A stretch of DNA of 64,000 nt, from positions 7,840,879-7,904,878 of the forward strand of contig NC_067206.1 in NCBI RefSeq assembly GCF_026262505.1. The letters run 5' to 3'. This stretch comes from Trichomonas vaginalis G3 (taxonomy: Eukaryota > Parabasalia > Trichomonadida > Trichomonadidae). The notes beneath the pieces are model-generated. The model saw nothing but the letters and a program-made list of their open reading frames with translations, was not told where the DNA came from and made no database searches. Of the stretch, positions 48,290 through 56,843 are shown one piece after another. Positions within the stretch are counted from its first letter, which is position 1. Each line of letters starts with the position of its first letter. Made by a program: the position numbers and the translations under genes.

Positions 48290-49526
48290 TTTTTAAAATT
48301 TACCAGAAAAATTTTTCTTTGTATATACGCGTTCTGAACATCTAAAAGACTTTTGACATTTGCCAAAGAATGTTACGTTTAAAGCTGCCATATAACCATA
48401 CTCTTGACAATATTGTTTTAATGAATCGTTACAATGACCTTTCATCTAAACACTCAAAGGCAGTTTCATCTATGAAAGTTCATATACACTCTTGTTTGCT
48501 TCTAACAATGTTTGTCTCTCTTCGGTATGTGGAATTTGTCTTGGATTGAACTTTGAAATATCTAATGTCATGAAATATAGAGAACAAGTGGTTGTAAAAG
48601 TTAGGTGTCAAAGTTTCTGCTAAGTCGTCAAAATATTCTGTATCTGCATATGAGAATCTGACGTTCTGACAACTACATATCTTCTGTCAGAACTTTCTAA
48701 CTTCATCGGAACAACATTGTTTGAAACCATGATGAAATTTGCAACATTTCACAAACTCTTTGGTCTTTATATTTTCTTTCAACAACTCCAACTTGTCTGT
48801 TATAAGACTCTTCAAAGCATCTGAGTTTAAAACCTTTGCTTTGTATCTAACTTTGAAGTTGTTACATACTATAAGTTTCATATTCTCTATTGAAGAGTTA
48901 AATTTACCGCAGATGTTTTCTAAGTTTGTCATATTGGGTTCGAATAAGCCCTCTAACAGTTCATAAGATATCTGTAAAGAAAGTGTTCTTACCAGTTCCT
49001 TGTTTTCCAATTATAATGAGAGCAGTTTCATTTTTAGACACTGGATGTTGTAAGATGTTTGCAAACCAACATAAGATATACTCATAGACTCTTTCGTTTC
49101 CATTGCATATAATTTCTTTGACATGGTCTAACCAAGCTTCTATAAACATTTTCTTTCCATTTCTACTTGTTCGTATTTATATCAGTGAAGATAGAATAGA
49201 AGTTTGGAGATGGTGTATAGAACTATACCACGAACTGAAAAATCTTCTAACTTTGACAATAAGATATCCCACATCTAACATCTTCATACCAACTTTGTAC
49301 GACTTTTATTTCTTAAGTTTCTGTCTACATTCTTGTTCTGAAACTATGGTTGCTCTTGGGTTGTTAAAGACAACATCCATTCTTTCATGACATAACATTC
49401 TGGGGCAGAGTCGACATAAATGACTAAACGTTTCAAATTCTCGACTGCTTTGTTATAGTCTCTAAATGGACACATATTTCTGAACGCTTGGAAGTCATAA
49501 AAATCTGAAACGTCTATTCTGTACAT
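48290..49526 (-). pseudogene. SF3 (D5-like, DUF5906-type) helicase remnant
   Basis: A segment with WFANILQHP and the P-loop IIIGKQGTGKNTFFTDIL is followed by NLENICGKFNSSIENMKLIV, LKSLITDK and a SDRRY-type motif. That order is typical of superfamily 3 viral helicases of the primase-helicase group. Such helicases unwind DNA for viral replication. Most Mavericks described lack one, whereas virophages and large DNA viruses carry them. Broken (several breaks). Confidence 0.7.
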
Positions 49527-49549
49527 ATTTTTATTAAAATAAAAAAAAT

Positions 49550-51300
49550 ATTTTTTTTATTCTTGACTTTGTTGTTGCATTTGTTTCATTTGTTGCATTT
49601 GTTGTTCTTGAGCTTATTGTGTTGAAGTTGTTCTTGTAGTACAATACTTCACCAGTTGCATCTTCCAATTCGAAACTCTTCTGCGTCATTGACAAATACA
49701 TAGGACATAAAAGTTTTACAGAACAAAGTTTGCGTCAACTAAGGTTAGTTTATGTTTGCTAAAGTGTTTGAGTTTACTAAAGCTGAAAACTCTGCATTCG
49801 AATGAACAATAGCAAACCAGCAGAGAAAGTGTTGTTTATACGCATGAGTTTCTTTTGGTCTATAGTAAGTTTCTGTCGACATTCGAATAGCACTTTGAAC
49901 CTAAGTTTGAAACAATATAAAAAAGTAGTGTACTTAAAGTCAATGGAACAGACAAACCTTGTATGACACCTTTTCCTGTTTATAGGAAACTGTTGGTAGT
50001 AAAAACCAGATATAGTTTTGTATTATAGCTATATCGTTATTTACTAAACTCAGTCGGACATCCAAACATAATGAAACCTGCTCTAGTTGCAGCCAATGTT
50101 ACATCCGTCCTATCAAGTATTAAAGTCAACAAAACCTGTTGGTGTATATCTGAGTAAGTATCTTCAAAGAAGTATTTTTTACCATTCACAACAACAAAGT
50201 TCTTTTGGTGTCAAAAGAGCAAAAACAGGCTTTAGTCGTTCATCGTGTTTAAGGTCAGTTTACAATATCGTCCTTGAGGACTTTGTAAGTTTGTGTTATA
50301 GAATTATATGACTCAGGTTTTTAGTCGTAATAGTATAAACCACTATGTCTTCTGCCATTTACATATATTTAAAAGTTTTCTGAAAGTGGAGAAGAACTTC
50401 ATCTAAACTTTCACATGGCGTTTCTTGAAGTTCTCTGTCTAAGAAGTTCAAATATTTTGTAAAGACATAAACTTCCTTTGTCTACACACGAACAAACAAA
50501 ACAGGTCTTTCATATCGTTCAAAAGTGTGTAAAGTCCTTTACATGAAATAAAGTCTATATTATTTTTCTTCAAACATCTTTCAAGAAGTTTTGACATTTT
50601 TACTTAGCAACAATTTTAATGAAATGTTGTGGTCGTCAAATATTTTTATGACGTCTGGGAAACTATATTTTAAGTTCAACGTTTCACCTCCTTTCATAAC
50701 GTATATCTTGTCAATGACATATTTATGAAACACCACAGCAAGCAATGTCGGGTTCTATTTCTTTGATGTTTATATCGTCTGCCTCTGTCAAAAGTTTCAA
50801 TAGTTCTTTCAAAATTTCATGAGTGCGATGACATATGAGTTCACTTTTACAGGGTTGTGCTCAACCAAGTTTAACATTATACCCAAAGCCTGACAAATCT
50901 TCTCCTGAGTTTTAAGTTTGTCTTTAAGTTGTTGGTAGTCGTTTCGAATATCTGCAACAGAACTTAAGTCTCTGCTAACTTCAGGGTATGTTGGTTGTTC
51001 TTTTACAGGAACTATTGTTATACCATCTTCGTCTTCGTATGGTTCCCCACTTCAACATCTCTTTCTTGACATTGACAACAAACACTTTGACTGTTTGTTT
51101 GAGTTGTGAATTTAACTTCACATCTGCCACCGCCATTAAACCTTTTGAAACACTTACGCTTCTATTTTTCGGAAATGACATTTTACTAAGAATAAAAGAT
51201 GGACGTATATTGAGTATCTCTTTGAATTGAAGCAAAACAAAGTTTACACACACAACAGTACAAGTTCATTGACAGAATAGTTCTTTACACAAACAATGGA
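49550..51300 (-). pseudogene. Decayed coding region upstream of the helicase
   Basis: Mostly minus-strand coding-like sequence, rich in Phe/Leu/Lys, with no open frame above about 90 codons. A short minus-strand frame near 50981-51185 begins MSFPKNRSVSVSKG. By position it could include the N-terminal part of a primase-type protein, but nothing specific is recognised. Heavily broken. Confidence 0.35.
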
Positions 51301-51505
51301 AAATGTTATAGATAGCAATATTTGCTGAACCAAAATATTTTCATAAAGCAAAGAAAGTTGGTATAACTAAATGGTGAAAGTTCTTGACGTTGACAAAAAT
51401 ATAACAACAAAACTACCGATATTTCTAAAGGAAAGTTTATAATACAATATTATATCAAAACGCGTACTGTCAATATTTGACGGAGAGAAGTCAGTTCAGA
51501 ACAAC

Positions 51506-53102
51506 TTACTGACCTGCTGCCAAAATCTGCTCGATGGAAGCTGTCGTTATGCCAATCTGAGGAGCCCAGCAGGTTTCATCGAACGAATCTTCAAAAGAGC
51601 ATCTTCTGTGAAAAGTGCTATTGGTTTTTGTAAACTTCTTTGCTCTCAGTTCATCTGGACCGTCTCTGTCACCAGTATATTGTATTTGAACTGTACCAAC
51701 AGTTGAAATACCACCCATAAAGTCTTCTGAGTCAGCAAATGGAATGCCAAGCCAAAGTTTGAACGGTCCATTTGTATATTGAGTTTTTTGACTCCTGTAT
51801 GAGTCCATACTTTCAATATGGCATAATAGAACTTTGCATTTCAGGGTGTGGTAATGTTGTTGTGAAGTTGTTGTTAAAGTTCATAGCATCTAATGTCAAG
51901 TTGTATGACCTCATATCCTCAACTGTAATATTTTCTCTTGGATAATATTGCCATCTATGTTTATATGATATTTAATACCGGGGTTGTAGAAACAAGAATA
52001 GTCATTTATAGTTCGTCTGAACAGTACAAACATAGTATCTGCATGTTTCATTGCAGTTGTTAAAGCAATATCTGTTCTTGCACCTGGGTCAGCACTTTGG
52101 TTTCCAACTTCACCTGCAAAGTCTTTGACAGATATTTGGTGTATAGGGAACATAAGTGGAACTGCAATATATTTGGCAGCTAAAGCATTTGAAATATCTG
52201 GGTCCAACATATAGACTGCAAGTCTGCTTTCTATTCTCTTGCATTCAAATTTTTCGCATGTGAACTTAACTGGGTCCCAAGCAGTTCCAGCAGCATTGAA
52301 ATAATAGTTTACTTCAGTGTTGAGGTTTGAGAAACCAAAGTCTAAGTCAACTTTGTCTTTGCAAAAGTCGGCGAATGACATTTTATTTGTTCCCACTACT
52401 TCTGTAATAGTGAATGGGTCTTGTGTTGGTGCAATGACTAAGTTATTTTTGCTTGGAGTAAGTTCAATAGAAATTTTTCCTGCCCAGTTTGGCAAGTATC
52501 TTAAAACCTGAAGATGAGGAAAGATGACAAAGGAACTCTAAGTTTCAGTTTTACTTTAGTGACAGCATTTCCATCTGAACCAGAAAGGTTAACATAAACT
52601 CCTGGAACGTTAGGGTCAAGTCTTCTTATTTTCTCAATAGTTGCATACTGGTCTGTTTGTTCTCTAGTGGTTGTACTGAGTTTCTTAAAGCGAACCATTC
52701 ATAGTTTGCCCATGTTACTGTTTGAACTAAGTCAGAGTTAGAATATATCTTATATCCCATGAAAACTTCTGGAGCATATTGGTATCCGACATAGAAAATT
52801 CCATTGCAACCTTTCTTGTCAGACAACTTGGCAGAAGGTTTTATTTCAATGTCTTGTTCCACGTATAAGAAAGAGTTGTCAATAGAAATTATATGAAACC
52901 TGTCGCAAGCAATATCTACTGTTGTTGAAGAACCTTCTCCAAACTCACCTACATTTCCATAAGAAACAGCAGTTGTATATTCGTAAGTTCCAGGAACTAT
53001 TTCTGACCTTCTAATGGCATTGTCGCATTCGTTATACCATTCGGAAACATTTCCATTCATAGCATCCAAAACTGTTGGCGTTATATTCTGAGCGGCGTAC
53101 AT
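51506..53102 (-). pseudogene. Major capsid protein-like remnant
   Basis: Beta-rich coding sequence of about the same total length as the capsid-like gene of element 1. It starts MYAAQNITPTVLDAMNG and shows a comparable layout: QDIEIKPSAKL, IFYVGYQYAPEVFMGYKIYSN, later VKLKLRVPLSSF (compare FKLRLRIPVRRF in element 1). That last match is the clearest link between the two. The start follows TTTTTACTCATATGAA. Broken (a few breaks). Confidence 0.6.
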
Positions 53103-53134
53103 TTCATATGAGTAAAAATATAGAATAGTTGGAT

Positions 53135-54034
53135 TTATATGTCATAATAGAACCCACGTGGACCAAGCTTTACTTTCTTCCTGACTGAGTTTTTAACTCT
53201 TCTTTTTCCTTCATTGCCCTCTGCTTGAAGTTGTTGCATCTTTGCATTATGTTCATCTAGTATGTTGCAAATTTCCCATGTCCTTTTTGCCTTTTGGCTC
53301 TGGTCGCCCATCTCAGGTAACCTATATCCTAGAAAGAGTTTGTCATAGTCTGTATTTGAGTCGTCGCTTATTGTTTGCATGACTCTGTCCTGAGTTTCCG
53401 GTTCAAGCTCTTCAAACAGTGCCTGTCCATATGGAATATGCTCGTTTCCAAATATATGTTTTTGTAGCCATTCTGGTTTTCTTTCCATGTTACCAACTAT
53501 ATCTTTTGTGAATGGGAAAGCTTTTACCCAATCTTTCAGTCTTGCGTCGTTTATTTCTGTAGTTGGTTTTATTTTGTCAAGGAACATGTTTTTCAATACT
53601 AACATTTCATTTGGTACTGTCCATTTGAGTTTTCTTAAATATTCATCCCTTCTCAGTTCATTGTCTGCAAAGTAAGTTTTTATGACATTTTGTAAACTTT
53701 CATTTGCAAGGTCATGTACAATAGGTTCTCTTCCTTCGCTCTCCCTAACTTTCTTTCTAAACTCTTCACCAAATATACCATCTCTATGGTTCTGTGTAGT
53801 TCTTTGAGATAAATGTTCTAGAACGTCAGGTGTTATATTTCCATCAGCCATGTTCATTTCATACTGGTCCAAAATATCTGCATGTTTCATATCTTTCAAT
53901 GGCATTAAAGCCGCGCTTAAAATACCAGCTATATCTCGTTCACCATTGACTTCCATTGCGTCTACAACTTCTTGGAATTGTGGTTGTAAGTTTATGAACC
54001 ACCTATCCGGATTAGCTTTATGACCCCATCTCAT
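53135..54034 (-). CDS. Hypothetical Maverick protein (299 aa)
   Basis: An open frame overlapping the end of the 529-aa gene by 4 bp (ATGA), as in co-transcribed genes. Mostly helical and charged, with several Trp (MRWGHKANPDRWFIN, KPEWLQKHIFG) and a basic C-terminus (KRRVKNSVRKKVKLGPRG). No family is recognised. Its place before the capsid-like gene suggests a structural or assembly role. Confidence 0.55.
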   Translation of the reverse strand: MRWGHKANPDRWFINLQPQFQEVVDAMEVNGERDIAGILSAALMPLKDMKHADILDQYEMNMADGNITPDVLEHLSQRTTQNHRDGIFGEEFRKKVRESEGREPIVHDLANESLQNVIKTYFADNELRRDEYLRKLKWTVPNEMLVLKNMFLDKIKPTTEINDARLKDWVKAFPFTKDIVGNMERKPEWLQKHIFGNEHIPYGQALFEELEPETQDRVMQTISDDSNTDYDKLFLGYRLPEMGDQSQKAKRTWEICNILDEHNAKMQQLQAEGNEGKRRVKNSVRKKVKLGPRGFYYDI

Positions 54035-55620
54035 TGTAGTTCCATCGTCTGCAGAAACAAAAGTAGGTTGTTTCCATCTTGGTTAGGTTCTGAATGAACT
54101 TTAAACAATGTTTCATTTCTATATGTTTTCTTGAAATTTAACCTTTTATTTTCACCGAGTTCATCCGAAGATTGAACGTTAAATGCTCGTAAGTAAAAAG
54201 GGTTGTTGTATTTGTGTACATTTTTTTTCAGTTCTTCCATTCTATGCTGGATATTTTCATCTGATGTTGGAGTCTTTTGTATGTCGGCAAACATTTTTCG
54301 ATATTCTTCTACTATGTCAGCCGAATTTTTTTTAGACTCTTGGAAATATTCCATATTCTCCGCATACTCTTGTTGAGGGTCAAGATTTTTCGGCTGTTCC
54401 AAATCTTCATCTAGTTCTGTGAAGTTAGTTTCCAAAGGAAGGACTTGTTCGTTTCCTTCAGGCTCTTCTAGCTGTTGTTGCTGAACTATTTCTTCCATGT
54501 CTGGTTGTATCTGAACTTCTTCCTGTGGAGTTTCTTGTACCTCATCTGCTGGCATTTCATATATTCCGAGACCGTTTTCAACAATTTCCCTATCTACGTC
54601 ATCCGCATTCATAAGCTTTTGTTCTTTCGTTCCGTCTCTATTTTTTACGCGTTTCATGACGAAAGTTGAATTGTCATTTAGCTCTGACATCAAATATCTC
54701 GGAGTAAATTCATCCATGTCATTTGGATGATATGCTATTAAATCATATCCCTTAGCGAGCTTGTATTTTCCAGGTTTGAGATTATATCCGTTTTGGTTGC
54801 TGAGCCATAAAGCTAAATAGGTTCGGTCAGTATTTCCATCCTTGAACTTTCCAATAGCTTCTTTATATCTGTCACTAAAGTCAATACTATCTGGGAAACC
54901 ACACTCTTCTTTAAGCATTTTTAAGAATTCTTGGTTTCCTTGTTCTCTACTTCTTTTATGTCCTTGCTCTGTTTGTGGTTGTTGTTGTGCAGGGTTTTGA
55001 ACTGTTGGTTGCTGTGCTGGTTGTTGTGCTGGTTGTGGAGGTGGTTGTTGTGCTGGTTGTTGTGCATGCCTGTGTCTGTGTCCATGTGACGATGTAAATG
55101 TTCTAGGTAGTCCTGGTGCAGGTGCTTCTCTTGGAGGGTTTGGTGGTATATAAGTTCCACCAGCTGGCACATATGTTCCATCTGCAGCGTAATGTCCTAC
55201 CTGACTTTTCGTTTTTAAGAAAGCATTTACTAGGTCTGTTTTGGTCTGTTGTAACTCTTTTTCTTGACTTTTCACAACAGTTGCTCTAACGGCGTCATAG
55301 GCACTTTGAACTGCCTGTCTCGTTGCTGCATCTGTTATTTTCGTCATATTTTGTGCTACTTCTTTTAACTCTTTGTCGAAACCTTCAGACTTCAGTTTCT
55401 TTCCAGATGAGAAGTCGTTCACTTGTTTCACCTTACTATGAAGAGCTTCGAAAGCGTTCTTAAAGTCAGCATTTGTTAAAGCTTCATTTGAACTATCTTC
55501 ATCCGCTTGTATTTTTGTCCTTATTGACCCTATGAGTTGGGCTGCTTTAGCGTTGGCTTGGGCATCTAACCAGTCATTGTTAGCTTTTATATATTCTGCG
55601 CTTTTCATTGCCTTTTGCAT
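54031..55620 (-). CDS. Large low-complexity Maverick protein (529 aa)
   Basis: It has an N-terminal helical region (residues 1-150, Ala/Lys/Asp-rich), then a Pro/Gln/His-rich repeat region with QPAQQPPPQ units (about 170-225). A folded-looking middle follows (EFLKMLKEECGFPDS, YLALWLSNQNGYNLKPGKYKL), then an acidic Gln/Glu region (about 360-430) and a helical C-terminus. No family is recognised. The domain with GKYKLAKGYDLIAYHP may be enzymatic or structural. The frame is open throughout. Confidence 0.55.
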   Translation of the reverse strand: MQKAMKSAEYIKANNDWLDAQANAKAAQLIGSIRTKIQADEDSSNEALTNADFKNAFEALHSKVKQVNDFSSGKKLKSEGFDKELKEVAQNMTKITDAATRQAVQSAYDAVRATVVKSQEKELQQTKTDLVNAFLKTKSQVGHYAADGTYVPAGGTYIPPNPPREAPAPGLPRTFTSSHGHRHRHAQQPAQQPPPQPAQQPAQQPTVQNPAQQQPQTEQGHKRSREQGNQEFLKMLKEECGFPDSIDFSDRYKEAIGKFKDGNTDRTYLALWLSNQNGYNLKPGKYKLAKGYDLIAYHPNDMDEFTPRYLMSELNDNSTFVMKRVKNRDGTKEQKLMNADDVDREIVENGLGIYEMPADEVQETPQEEVQIQPDMEEIVQQQQLEEPEGNEQVLPLETNFTELDEDLEQPKNLDPQQEYAENMEYFQESKKNSADIVEEYRKMFADIQKTPTSDENIQHRMEELKKNVHKYNNPFYLRAFNVQSSDELGENKRLNFKKTYRNETLFKVHSEPNQDGNNLLLFLQTMELQ

Positions 55621-55649
55621 AGCCGCGTCGTTATTTTTACTTTCTTGTG

Positions 55650-56321
55650 CTAAGTTTTCATACTGTACGGTTTGGTTTTGAACTGTAAAAGTTTTTCTGC
55701 CTTTACATTTGCTTCAACTTCTTTTTTATACTCATCGCTATCCATATATGTCTTCAGGGCTTTTTGTTTTATCTCTTCATCTTTCAGTATTTTATATTGA
55801 GTAGTATGGTTTTTCAAATTTATGACATCTTGTTCCATTTTTGCTACTTCTGCTGCTTTTTCTGACACTTTTTTCGCATATTCCTCTGTACTTAGTTCTT
55901 TCAGTTGTTCTTCTTTCTTCTTTTTCTCTACGTTTAACTCATTGAGTTTCTTTGTGTGTCTGTCATATTCTAGTTTCTTTTCGTTTTCACTTATTTGCTT
56001 CTGTATGTCTATGTTTGACTTTTTGACATCTGTTATTTGATTTTTGAGTGAACTCAAATTCATTTGACTTTGAGGGTTATAGGCTGTTCCGTCTGCAGCT
56101 CCACCATAGCCTGCCATTTTCGCTAAAAGTGCCGCTCTTAAACCTCCACTCTGTGCACCAAGAACTCGGTTTAAAAGCATAGGATTGCTTGACATTTGTT
56201 GCAACATAGTGGGGTCATTCAGCATTTGTTGTTGCAACTGTTGTTGTGGTGTTAGTCTTACTATTGGATGTTTCAATGCTCTCTTCCTCTTACGTATATT
56301 CTTACGTAGCTTACGTGGCAT
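55650..56321 (-). CDS. Basic coiled-coil Maverick protein (223 aa)
   Basis: The start is highly basic (MPRKLRKNIRKRKRALKHP), then Gln/Met-rich (QQQLQQQMLNDPTML), then a glycine/alanine stretch (GGLRAALLAKMAGYGGAADG). A long lysine/glutamate coiled coil from about residue 90 fills the rest. The first gene of the minus-strand operon, with TTTTTAACTTCACTTAAA just before the ATG. The basic head resembles virus core or DNA-packing proteins; inference. Confidence 0.55.
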   Translation of the reverse strand: MPRKLRKNIRKRKRALKHPIVRLTPQQQLQQQMLNDPTMLQQMSSNPMLLNRVLGAQSGGLRAALLAKMAGYGGAADGTAYNPQSQMNLSSLKNQITDVKKSNIDIQKQISENEKKLEYDRHTKKLNELNVEKKKKEEQLKELSTEEYAKKVSEKAAEVAKMEQDVINLKNHTTQYKILKDEEIKQKALKTYMDSDEYKKEVEANVKAEKLLQFKTKPYSMKT

Positions 56322-56464
56322 TTTAAGTGAAGTTAAAAAGCGGCTTTTGACAGATGTTTATATGACACTTCTTGTTCAGCACAAAAAACTACTCGGTCAA
56401 AGTGTTGTCAGTTTTTAAAATAACGTCCTATCTCCGTGCCATGACGAAGAAATCATAAAATTCA

Positions 56465-56526
56465 AGAGGGTAGAAAAGAGTTAGAAAAGAGGTTATCTAA
56501 CCTTCTACCCTAAACATTATTTTTGT
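56465..56526 (+). promoter_or_regulatory. Iteron-plus-palindrome motif, copy 6
   Basis: GAGGGTAGAAAAGAGTTAGA iterons, then GGTTA-tc-TAACC (56491-56502), then TTCTACCCTAAACATTATTTTTG. It lies near the right end of element 2, upstream of the minus-strand operon. Confidence 0.7.
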
Positions 56527-56529
56527 CTG

Positions 56530-56705
56530 ATTTTACGAAGAAGTCTTGACAAAACATTTACGAAGAAGTCTTGACAAAACATTTACGAAGAAGTCTTGAC
56601 AAAACATTTACGAAGAAGTCTTGACAAAACATTTACGAAGAAGTCTTGACAAAATTTACGAAGAAGTCTTGACAAAACATTTACGAAGAAGTCTTGACAA
56701 AACAT
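56530..56705 (+). repeat. 25-bp tandem repeat, seven copies
   Basis: The unit is TTTACGAAGAAGTCTTGACA plus AAACA, repeated seven times, with one copy 2 bp short. It lies between motif copy 6 and the right terminal repeat of element 2. Subterminal repeats often bind element-encoded proteins, but no role is shown. Confidence 0.9.
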
Positions 56706-56781
56706 GAAAACATATATAATTTGTGAAAAGCTCCTGGAAGACCCGTATATATAAGACCTTCATTATACTCATCAACTTCAA

Positions 56782-56838
56782 GGCTAGAAGGCACGAAGTG
56801 CCTGGAAGCCTCACTACTTTTTTTTTTTTTTTTTTTTT
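56782..56838 (-). repeat. Right terminal inverted repeat of element 2
   Basis: GGCTAGAAGGCACGAAGTGC continues to CTGGAAGCCTCACTAC and a run of 21 T. Its reverse complement matches the left end at 32826-32890. It is immediately followed by the CAATG target copy and the resumed satellite. Confidence 0.9.
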
Positions 56839-56843
56839 CAATG

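Larger units (their letters stand above)
32826..56838. mobile_element. Maverick/Polinton element 2 (about 24 kb), broken
   Basis: It is bounded by terminal inverted repeats (32826-32890 and 56782-56838) and by a 5-bp direct duplication CAATG (32821-32825 and 56839-56843) of the 122-bp satellite. Parts recognised are an adenine methylase, penton-like protein, phage-type fibre, retroviral-type integrase, PolB, HNH endonuclease, SF3 helicase, capsid-like protein and several unknown ORFs. Many parts are broken (a dozen or more breaks overall), mostly in the middle, while the right-hand ~3 kb is open. It is younger than the satellite array it interrupts. Classic Polinton target duplications are 6 bp; here only 5 are clear. 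Confidence 0.88.
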
